The position numbers and the translations under genes are program-made. Below are positions 1 to 4,784 of a stretch of DNA of 5,167 bases, piece after piece. Position 1 is the first letter of the stretch; the number at the start of each line of letters is the position of its first letter. The notes under the pieces were generated by a model. The model was not told the origin of the DNA. It saw nothing but the letters and a program-made list of their open reading frames with translations, and made no database searches. Source of the stretch: Candidatus Endoriftia persephone str. Hot96_1+Hot96_2 (GTDB taxonomy: Bacteria > Pseudomonadota > Gammaproteobacteria > Chromatiales > Chromatiaceae); contig AASF01002061.1 of the NCBI GenBank assembly GCA_000168735.1, positions 127 to 5,293 of the forward strand. The letters run 5' to 3'.

Positions 1-62
1 TTGGAGAGGGCGAGCCCGAACGCAAGTAGTAACAGGGGGAGGTGTCGTTTCAATTTTTTCAT
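1..62 (-). CDS. N-terminus of a probable exported protein (partial)
   Basis: Reading leftwards from an ATG at 62-60, the first 20 codons form a textbook Sec signal peptide start: a basic n-region (MKKLKRH) followed by a hydrophobic core (PLLLLAFGLALS). The window ends before any cleavage site or mature domain, so the function cannot be told. The same frame is open upstream to a TAG at 203-201, with other possible starts at ATG 194 and ATG 164. The ATG at 194 has a GAGG about nine bases upstream and lies 11 bases after the RDD stop, so an N-terminally extended product is possible. I prefer 62 because it puts the charged and hydrophobic segments at the true N-terminus, although no good Shine-Dalgarno precedes it. 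It is probably co-transcribed with the RDD gene upstream on the same strand. Confidence 0.5.
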   Translation of the reverse strand, partial: MKKLKRHLPLLLLAFGLALS

Positions 63-158
63 GCGCAGCAAATCTGCAGGAGGATGTGACAATTTTACAA
101 GGATCAACTGGTGATGAAAGGGAATGGAATTCCTTTTGGTTGCTGAGAATCGCCAATC

Positions 159-175
159 GGGCATAGGTGATGCCC
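159..175. repeat. Short inverted repeat downstream of the RDD gene
   Basis: GGGCAT (159-164) and ATGCCC (170-175) are perfect complements separated by five bases, so either strand could form a six-base-pair hairpin. On the minus strand it lies about 30 bases past the RDD stop. No T-run follows it, so it is not a canonical Rho-independent terminator. It may be a weak processing or attenuation structure, or chance. Confidence 0.3.
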
Positions 176-205
176 TGGAGGGAGAGGCGTCCATTCTCGA
201 CTACC

Positions 206-655
206 TCAGCGTTGGCTCAGGACCAACCGGGTGGCGGAGAGGTGGTCGTGCCAGGCGAGTTTGTTGGGATCGACAAGAATCCAGAGAAAACCGAGCCCAA
301 ACGTGACTAGCGAAAAGAGGGCAGCCAGGTGGCGTCGCAGTGCATCCCGCCAGGTCGGAGGCAGGCCGTCGGAACGCACCAGACGCAGTCGCCAGGCGCG
401 CATGCCCAGGGTCTGTCCGCCATGGACCCAAAATCCAGTGAAGAAGAGGAGGGGGATGATCTCCCATAAAAACAACTGGAAAAACAGTAGTGCATTGCCC
501 TCAGGCATGCCCAGTGGGAGGGTGATCAGGGTGATCGATAGCATGATCAGGGCAAGCAACAGGAGACTGTCGTAAAACATCGCACCGAGACGCCTGAGAA
601 AGCCGGGAAGGATGGCATTCTCGATATCGATGGGGGCTGGGTCAGTCATAGGCAT
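206..655 (-). CDS. RDD family integral membrane protein
   Basis: A complete, in-frame 149-residue protein ending in TGA at 208-206. The RDD family is a small inner-membrane family named for conserved Arg and Asp residues; its function is mostly unknown, with suggestions of ion or solute transport. The first signature is visible as FLRRLGAMFYD (Arg21/22, Asp29). A central GGQTLGMRAWRLRLV segment (79-93) follows, and the C-terminal signature is WHDHLSATRLV with Asp137. Three hydrophobic helices are apparent at about 27-48, 56-77 and 110-129. Length is normal for single-domain members. The ATG at 655 is used here. An in-frame ATG two codons later (649) has a GGA at a better distance and may be the real start. 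The gene is divergent from the PilZ gene and upstream of the signal-peptide ORF, possibly as an operon. Unlike the plus-strand genes it contains no frame breaks. Confidence 0.88.
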   Translation of the reverse strand: MPMTDPAPIDIENAILPGFLRRLGAMFYDSLLLLALIMLSITLITLPLGMPEGNALLFFQLFLWEIIPLLFFTGFWVHGGQTLGMRAWRLRLVRSDGLPPTWRDALRRHLAALFSLVTFGLGFLWILVDPNKLAWHDHLSATRLVLSQR

Positions 656-780
656 TTCCGGAGAGGATTTGCGGTTAGTTTATCCGATCACCAAATGAAA
701 GGCCCTAGGGAAATGGTGGAAAGCTGGTCACCACTCTATTTTCGACCATACTCCACTGGAGGATTAGGGGGGTGGTTCCT

Positions 781-792
781 AGGGAATTCCCT
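781..792. repeat. Perfect 12-base palindrome (possible operator)
   Basis: AGGGAATTCCCT is identical to its reverse complement and lies in the divergent promoter region, roughly 105 bases before the PilZ start and 125 bases before the RDD start. The half-site with its flank (CCTAGGGAA) recurs near 703-712. The position suits binding of a dimeric regulator, but there is no independent evidence and a palindrome of this size can arise by chance. Confidence 0.25.
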
Positions 793-883
793 GTAGATTA
801 AAGGCAATCGTCCGAATTTTTTGCCAGTGCCAGCTGCTTGATAATTCTTCACCAGAAATCTGGCCAGCTGACCCATTGCCACC

Positions 884-890
884 AGGAGGA
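884..890 (+). promoter_or_regulatory. Ribosome binding site of the PilZ gene
   Basis: AGGAGGA is a near-ideal Shine-Dalgarno sequence placed seven bases before the GTG at 898. It decides the start of the PilZ gene: the open frame seen from the ATG at 929 begins ten codons too late and would lose the RxxxR motif. A GTG at 892 in the same frame is too close to the Shine-Dalgarno to be preferred. Confidence 0.7.
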
Positions 891-897
891 CGTGACA

Positions 898-1289
898 GTG
901 GAGCATCGTTTGCAATCAACGTAAACCCATGTCGATTAACGTGGTATTAAACTATCGGAACCTTGGCCTTGTGACCGGAAGGACAAGGAATTTGAGTTTG
1001 GGTGGCATGTTCATCGATATTGGTGTTATCAAATTATCCAGAAACGCTGTGGTGGAAACTCTCATTTCCAGTGGCTTGTGGTTCTGGTACACAACAATGC
1101 AAAGCCAAGGCTCTTGGTGGTGCATCATGGCGAGCCGATGGTGTCGGTCTGATGTTCTGCGAGATGGATTCGAAGGTCAGGCAGATGTTGCGCATGGTTC
1201 TGTTTGGTTATGCGACCGTTTCCCAACGCGCCTACCAGACGTCATATGGCACACAGCAGGCTGACAGTGTGACTCGGGCTATCTCCTGA
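898..1289 (+). pseudogene. PilZ domain protein, frameshifted (c-di-GMP receptor type)
   Basis: PilZ domains bind cyclic di-GMP and relay it to motility, biofilm or secretion targets in the cytoplasm. Translating three frames in turn rebuilds a protein of about 130 residues, a normal size for a stand-alone PilZ. It begins GTG-EHRLQSRKP, continues to LNYRNLGLVTGRTRNLSLGGMF, then through a WLVVLVHNN and LLVVHHG strand region to ADGVGLMFCEMD and a C-terminal helix. The two ligand motifs are both present: RLQSR (RxxxR) and NLSLGG (NxSxxG). Three single-base changes break it: one extra base in AA 918-919, one missing near TTT 1065-1067, and one missing near 1129-1134. Correcting the first is what creates the RxxxR spacing, which supports this reading. 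There are no nonsense codons between breaks. Codons such as AGG and TTA are more common than in the kinase. It could be a true recent pseudogene or an intact gene with sequence errors. Stop TGA is at 1287-1289. Confidence 0.8.
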
Positions 1290-1359
1290 GCAATCAGCAC
1301 AAAAGTTTTTGAAGCGCTAAGAGTTTTTTCCCAGGGGAATCGGCCTGGAATCTCCGGAT

Positions 1360-1387
1360 GAGGCACTCGGCAGTGCCTCTTTTTTTT
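1360..1387 (+). terminator. Rho-independent terminator after the PilZ gene
   Basis: GAGGCACT (1360-1367), loop CGGC, and AGTGCCTC (1372-1379) form a perfect eight-base-pair stem, followed directly by eight Ts (1380-1387). It lies 70 bases after the PilZ stop and should end that transcript, separating it from the kinase operon. A weaker CCAGG/CCTGG inverted repeat sits just upstream at 1331-1348. Confidence 0.92.
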
Positions 1388-1590
1388 GCCTTCGAAAACT
1401 ACTTCTTCCGTCTTGGTCCTATCTCTCTGCGTGATGTTTTATCTTCGTCCGTCTCAATCTAGTAAATGATTGTACGCTCGCTGGCCAGGATACGCGGTTT
1501 CTGGGACTATAAGCGGGGAAAATAAGAATATTGTGAGGGTTCTTTTCCTACTTTGATTGACGGGAATGTTAGCTGGACCAATCGAAACCG
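1388..1590. other. Intergenic spacer before the kinase gene
   Basis: About 200 bases with no supported gene. The kinase-regulator promoter should be here. A TATAAG near 1509-1514 could be a -10 element, but the hexamer 17 bases upstream does not resemble a -35. No other structure was seen. Small ORFs on either strand here and just downstream lack family features. Confidence 0.4.
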
Positions 1591-1695
1591 ATGCCCGATA
1601 GAACTCCCCGGTGGTACCGTCCCCTGGATTGAACGAGTTCCCCTTCCCTGGATGTCAGTTACTGGTGGGACTGCTGTGCGGTTTGATCGTTCTGG

Positions 1696-2232
1696 TTGGT
1701 GCTGGATCCACTGCAGAGCCGGGCGCTGGGTGAAATCTTCCAAAAAGAACTGCAGCAGCAGTTAGAGCAACGCGCCAGAGACAGCCGTCATCGCTTTCAG
1801 CAATATCTTGGGCAGTGGCGTCTGACGGCGACGGGATTGGCACAGAATTGGCGTCTTGTCGAGTATGTAAAAAGCCCTGCTTGGGCACAGGAAAGGGAGA
1901 AGCCGAAAACCTATCTCAACCGGCTGCCCGCCTGGATGGCGCCTGCTCCTGTCTCCTTGGGCGCCGTCACTCCAAGTCAGATTGTACTTCTTGACCAGGA
2001 TCTCGAACCGCGGGAGATTTTTCACCGGCAAGATCTGCCATTTCCGCTGGAGCGTGCGGCAAGCCGCTATCCGGGTGGTGATGGGGCACTGCTCACCACC
2101 TTGTGGAAGGCCCCCTTTCTGCTGGTTTGGGCGGGGGTGGCGCAACCAGTCGAGAGTAAGGCCGCGATCCTGATGTTGATCATCCCCCTCGATACGATCT
2201 TTCTGCTCGACTCCCAGCAGGCGGTGGCCTGA
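1696..2232 (+). CDS. Kinase fragment: extracytoplasmic sensor domain, N-terminal part
   Basis: This open segment starts at a TTG that is probably not a real start and stops at TGA 2230-2232. It holds the amphipathic helix after TM1 (LGEIFQKELQQQLEQRARD), a stretch beginning RFQQYLGQWRLTATGLAQNW, and an alpha-beta region ending in ILMLIIPLDTIFLLDSQQ, as expected for a periplasmic PDC/Cache-like ligand domain. TM1 itself (QLLVGLLCGLIVLV) is read in another frame just upstream (1653-1697). Removing one C at 2228-2229 joins this fragment to the next as QQAVADDETVVALLEGD. It is part of the 1591-4153 gene and not an independent gene. Confidence 0.6.
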   Translation: MVLDPLQSRALGEIFQKELQQQLEQRARDSRHRFQQYLGQWRLTATGLAQNWRLVEYVKSPAWAQEREKPKTYLNRLPAWMAPAPVSLGAVTPSQIVLLDQDLEPREIFHRQDLPFPLERAASRYPGGDGALLTTLWKAPFLLVWAGVAQPVESKAAILMLIIPLDTIFLLDSQQAVA

Positions 2233-2242
2233 CGATGAGACC

Positions 2243-3016
2243 GTGGTGGCACTGCTCGAGGGGGACCAGCAGCGGATTCTCGCCTCTAGTGATCAGACAA
2301 AAGTGACAGCCAACATGCTTTTGGAGCAGTTGCGTAGCCGCTATCTGATCACCTCGCAGTCGATTACTGATTTTGCCGACTGGGACCAGAACGTGCAGTT
2401 CTCTACCTTCGTTTCAAGGAAGCGGGTGGAGGCGACGGCAGAGCGCATCCTCTCTACCGAGCGTCGGGAACGTTTCCTGGGCGCGCTTGCCTTTGTCGGC
2501 GTGTTCTCACTGCTCTTTTTTCTCGTCTCAATGCGCCTGCACCGGCTGTTGAATCGAATCGCGAGTTTCGGGCGACGTGCCTTGGGCATCAATCAACCGG
2601 TCAGCGAGAAGGGTAATCAGCTGCTGTTGCTGGAGGCCTGGATCCCCGACTTTTTTGCCCTGGTGAGCGAGGCGGTGGAGCAGGCACGGTTGCGCCATGA
2701 ACTGCAGATTAGGGAGTCTGAAGCGCTCAAGAGCGCTTTGCTCGACTCCTCCCTCGATTCCATCGTGACGGTGGATTGCAGCGGCATGGTGGTGGAGACC
2801 AATGGCACTGCAGAGCGCACCTTCGGCTACACTCGTGAACAGATGCTGGGGGAGTCGCTTGGGGTAAAGCTGTTCCACCCGGATGATCTGCCAGCAGTTT
2901 GGCAAGCCTGTTGCAACGCTACAACCAGTCAGCTGAACTGGTGGCGGCGAGCGCCCCATTGCAGTTGCGGGCCTTCGATGCCCAGGGTGATGAGATGCCG
3001 GTGGAGACGGTGGTGA
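2243..3016 (+). CDS. Kinase fragment: sensor end, TM2 and first half of PAS1
   Basis: Meaningful coding in this frame runs from about 2231 to about 2890. It completes the sensor domain (ITDFADWDQNVQFSTF), then gives TM2 (FLGALAFVGVFSLLFFLVSM), a basic linker (RLHRLLNRIASFGRRALG), a helical signalling linker (EQARLRHELQIRESEALK), and the N-terminal half of a PAS domain (LLDSSLDSIVTVDCSGMVVE, then FGYTREQMLGES and FHPDD). From about 2890 to the stop at 3014-3016 the frame gives Cys/Trp/Arg-rich nonsense. That is the out-of-frame reading of the true continuation. Confidence 0.65.
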   Translation: MVALLEGDQQRILASSDQTKVTANMLLEQLRSRYLITSQSITDFADWDQNVQFSTFVSRKRVEATAERILSTERRERFLGALAFVGVFSLLFFLVSMRLHRLLNRIASFGRRALGINQPVSEKGNQLLLLEAWIPDFFALVSEAVEQARLRHELQIRESEALKSALLDSSLDSIVTVDCSGMVVETNGTAERTFGYTREQMLGESLGVKLFHPDDLPAVWQACCNATTSQLNWWRRAPHCSCGPSMPRVMRCRWRRW

Positions 3017-3219
3017 TGCCGATCCTGCTTGAGCACACTACCTTGTTCACCGTCTATATTCGCGATATCAGCGCCCGCCGCCGGGCCGAGCGGGAGATCG
3101 AAAGCCTTGCCACGTTCGCCAGTGACAACCCCAGCCCGGTGTTGCGGGTGAATCGCCGTGGGGTGATCACTTACGCCAATGCCGCCAGCGCACCCTTGGC
3201 TCGCCTATTGGAGTCTTGA
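2899..3219 (+). CDS. Kinase fragment: second half of PAS1 and start of PAS2
   Basis: The frame becomes meaningful at about 2891 (ASSLASLLQRYNQ). It gives the PAS1 core strands (LQLRAFDAQGDEMPVETVVM) and the end of the fold (FTVYIRDISARRRAERE), the usual PAS-to-next-domain junction. It then starts PAS2 (FASDNPSPVLRVNRRGVITY and ANAASAPL). Removing one G at 3198-3199 carries the reading on as APLLAYWSLEPQQTLP, the expected PAS2 continuation. Without it the frame stops at TGA 3217-3219. It overlaps the next fragment and cannot be a separate gene. Confidence 0.65.
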   Translation: MASLLQRYNQSAELVAASAPLQLRAFDAQGDEMPVETVVMPILLEHTTLFTVYIRDISARRRAEREIESLATFASDNPSPVLRVNRRGVITYANAASAPLARLLES

Positions 3220-3796
3220 ACCACAACAGACCCTGCCGCTCTACTGGCGCAATCTGGTGCTGGAGACGCTTGAAGAGGGAGGGGTGCGGGAGATAGAGCT
3301 GAGTGGCGACGAGCAGATCTTCTCGCTGCTGCTGGCACCGTTTAGCGAGCAGGAGTATGTGCATATCTATGGGCGTGACATCACTCAGGTGCGTAATGCG
3401 GAACAACAGAGCCGCCAGCATCAGTCGGAACTGGTGCATGTTTGTCGAGTCAGTACCATGGGTGAGATGGCGACTGGCTTGGCTCATGAACTGAATCAGC
3501 CTCTCGCCGCCATCGTCAACTTCGCCAGTGGCTGTGTGCGGCGTCTGCAGGCTGGGATAGGTGGTGAGGCGGAGCTGGTGGATGCAATGGCGCAGATTAC
3601 AGTTCAGGCCGAGCGTGCCGGAGAGATCATCAAACGTCTGCGCAGCCTGGTCGGTAAGAACGCCAGCGAGCACACTCTAGTCAATCTGAATGACCTGGTG
3701 ATCGAAGTGGCCTCGTTCATCGAGTACGATGCAGCAAAAAAAGGGGTGGATGTGCGACTAGCGCTGGAGCCAGGGAGGCCTGCCGGTACGGGTTGA
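3179..3796 (+). CDS. Kinase fragment: PAS2 and HisKA phosphoacceptor domain
   Basis: From about 3200 this frame encodes the rest of PAS2 (IELSGDEQIFSLLLAPF, YVHIYGRDITQVRNAE) and a complete HisKA dimerisation domain. The H-box is STMGEMATGLAHELNQPLAA, with the phosphoacceptor His codon at 3485-3487. Its second helix is AERAGEIIKRLRSLV, followed by the N-terminal strand region of the ATPase (LVNLNDLVIEVASFIEYDA). The Asn-Gln-Pro-Leu after the His places it in the FixL/DctB/NtrB-type H-box group. Seven consecutive As (3736-3742) are read in frame. Dropping one G at 3773-3775 continues the frame as EPGGLPVRVDLVQIEQVLLN. Otherwise it stops at 3794-3796. Confidence 0.72.
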   Translation: MPPAHPWLAYWSLEPQQTLPLYWRNLVLETLEEGGVREIELSGDEQIFSLLLAPFSEQEYVHIYGRDITQVRNAEQQSRQHQSELVHVCRVSTMGEMATGLAHELNQPLAAIVNFASGCVRRLQAGIGGEAELVDAMAQITVQAERAGEIIKRLRSLVGKNASEHTLVNLNDLVIEVASFIEYDAAKKGVDVRLALEPGRPAGTG

Positions 3797-3843
3797 TCTG
3801 GTGCAGATAGAACAGGTGCTGCTCAATCTGATGGCGTAACGCC

Positions 3844-4443
3844 ATGGATGCGATGCAGCAGACAGAGGCTGATCAGCGCATTCTGGTGCTCTCCACGAGC
3901 AGGTTGAATGTGCGGGAGGTCGCTGTGATGATCAGCGACACAGGGCCCGGCATTCCTCCGGAGGTTATGGAGAAGCTCTTCGACCCCTTCTTCTCCACCA
4001 AACAGAGCGGTATGGGCATGGGGTTGGCGATCAGCTATAGGATTATCGAGGATCATAATGGCAGCATTCGTGTCACCTCTGAAAAGGGTAAGGGAACCCT
4101 CTTTTCCGTGCAGCTGCCGAGCAATCCAGATTTAAAGCTGTCCGGGGTTATAAGTATGAGTTCTGAGCCGACAGTATTTGTGGTGGACGATGACCAGGCG
4201 ATGCGTAACTCATTGAAATGGTTAATCGAGTCGGTGGCGATGAAGGTGGAGACCTTCGCCTCGGCCAATGCCTTCATCGAGAGCTACTATCCAGGACGTT
4301 CAGGCTGCCTGCTGCTGGATGTGCGCATGCCGGGGATGAGCGGACTGGAGCTGCAGGAGTATCTGCAACGTAACAGCATTCCTGATCCCGGTAATCATCA
4401 TCACCGGCCATGGGCGATGTACCGATGGCAGTGCGGGCGATGA
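3844..4443 (+). CDS. Kinase HATPase domain running in frame into the regulator receiver domain
   Basis: The first part (3844 to about 4125) is the C-terminal half of the kinase ATPase: NAMDAMQQ of the N-box, DTGPGIPPEVMEKLFDPFF, GMGMGLAISYRIIEDH, and GKGTLFSVQLPS. Without any stop the frame crosses to ATG 4156 and encodes the receiver domain up to the phosphoacceptor Asp and helix 3. It then loses frame near 4381 and stops at 4441-4443. As written it would be a kinase-receiver fusion. I think it joins the ends of two neighbouring genes: removing one G from GGGG 4144-4147 gives a TAA at 4151-4153, just before the regulator ATG. Confidence 0.65.
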   Translation: MDAMQQTEADQRILVLSTSRLNVREVAVMISDTGPGIPPEVMEKLFDPFFSTKQSGMGMGLAISYRIIEDHNGSIRVTSEKGKGTLFSVQLPSNPDLKLSGVISMSSEPTVFVVDDDQAMRNSLKWLIESVAMKVETFASANAFIESYYPGRSGCLLLDVRMPGMSGLELQEYLQRNSIPDPGNHHHRPWAMYRWQCGR

Positions 4444-4784
4444 AGGCCGGTGCCCTCGACTTCATCGAAAAGCCCTTTAACGACGAACTGTTGCTGGAAA
4501 GCATCCGCCACGCCATCATCTTTGATGAAAAACAGCGTGATATACAGGCGCAGCGATCCGAGGTGGCGGCCCGTCTGGCGCGTCTCACCCCCCGCGAGCA
4601 CGAAGTGATGGAGATGGTGACAACCGGCAAGGCGAACAAAGAGATCGCCAACGCTCTAGGTGTCAGCGCCAAGACGGTGGAGGCGCATCGCGCCCGGGTG
4701 ATGGAGAAGATGGCCGCTCGCTCCCTCGCTGAGCTGGTGCGCATGGCGATGATCGCCAGTTTTTCTGCTGCCAACCCGGCGTAG
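4156..4784 (+). pseudogene. FixJ/LuxR-type response regulator, with two frame breaks
   Basis: Cytoplasmic transcription factor, the likely partner of the adjacent kinase. With two single-base corrections it is 208 residues, the usual FixJ-family length. The receiver domain (5-120) has the acidic cluster Asp11-13, phosphoacceptor Asp55 in LLLDVRMPGMSG, switch Thr83 in IIITGHGDVP, and Lys105 in EKPF. The linker is followed by a GerE/LuxR helix-turn-helix (143-190): LTPREHEVMEMVTTGKANKE, IANALGVSAKTVEAHRARVM. Breaks are an extra C in CC 4381-4382 and an extra G in GGG 4412-4414; both removals restore the family sequence across beta-4. GGGG at 4144-4147, eight bases before ATG 4156, may serve as the ribosome binding site. 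Its TAG stop overlaps the transporter start. The pair resembles FixL/FixJ and TtrS/TtrR types, but the regulated genes cannot be read from here. Confidence 0.85.
4410..4784 (+). CDS. Response regulator fragment: end of receiver and LuxR-type DNA-binding domain
   Basis: This open segment begins inside the receiver at GDVPMAVRAMKAGALDFIEK and contains the whole linker and helix-turn-helix to the TAG at 4782-4784. The ATG at 4410 exists only because of the frame change at GGG 4412-4414 and is not a natural start. If the breaks were real, this piece alone would lack the phosphorylation site. Confidence 0.65.
   Translation: MGDVPMAVRAMKAGALDFIEKPFNDELLLESIRHAIIFDEKQRDIQAQRSEVAARLARLTPREHEVMEMVTTGKANKEIANALGVSAKTVEAHRARVMEKMAARSLAELVRMAMIASFSAANPA

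Larger units (their letters stand above)
656..897. other. Divergent intergenic region between RDD and PilZ genes
   Basis: About 240 bases without a supported gene, more AT-rich than the kinase region, which must hold the promoters of both divergent genes. No pair of -35/-10 hexamers with good spacing stands out on either strand. A TTGCCA near 821 and a GATAAT near 840 lie too close together to be convincing. I found no sigma-54 motif with GG and GC at the right spacing. A perfect 12-base palindrome at 781-792 is listed separately, and its core CCTAGGGAA also occurs near 703. Confidence 0.4.
1591..4153 (+). pseudogene. FixL-like membrane sensor histidine kinase, with seven frame breaks
   Basis: Joining successive frames gives a kinase of about 852 residues that autophosphorylates a His and passes the phosphate to the regulator encoded next. 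The order is: short cytoplasmic start (MPDRTPRWYRPLD); TM1 (22-38); extracytoplasmic sensor (40-294) rich in QKELQQQLEQ-type helix, dCache-like in layout; TM2 (295-314); linker helix; PAS1 (379-493); PAS2 (505-600); HisKA with MGEMATGLAHELNQPLA and its His near 632; HATPase with N-box NLMRNAMDAM (745), G1 DTGPGIPP (782), F-box FDPFFSTK, and G2 GMGMGLA (807). All catalytic motifs are present. The frame changes near 1630, 1698, 2229, 2890, 3198, 3774 and 3834, each by one base. No heme-binding His typical of rhizobial FixL was recognised in the PAS domains, so oxygen sensing should not be assumed. Start ATG 1591 has a poor ribosome binding site. The 3' end is ambiguous: the frame runs into the regulator unless one more base is off. 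Inactivated gene or intact gene with indel errors are both possible. Confidence 0.82.

Noticed and set aside
124..306. Plus-strand frame overlapping the 3' end of the RDD gene
   Set aside because: Antisense to the conserved C-terminal RDD signature, Arg/Gly-rich, and without family resemblance. The AGGAGG at about 79 is not correctly placed for its start.
1331..1348. CCAGG...CCTGG inverted repeat as a second terminator
   Set aside because: Only a five-base-pair stem with an eight-base loop and no T-run after it. The strong terminator follows at 1360.
1553..1765. Plus-strand frame overlapping the start of the kinase gene
   Set aside because: The TM1 segment and the following helix are read in the other two frames, and this frame gives a composition with no membrane segment or motif.
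3167..3673. Minus-strand open frame of 168 codons opposite PAS2/HisKA
   Set aside because: The opposite strand carries unmistakable H-box and PAS motifs. This frame has no family features.
898..4784. Programmed ribosomal frameshifting as explanation of the breaks
   Set aside because: Twelve sites in three unrelated genes, in both directions, with no shared slippery heptamer or following structure, do not match programmed frameshifting.
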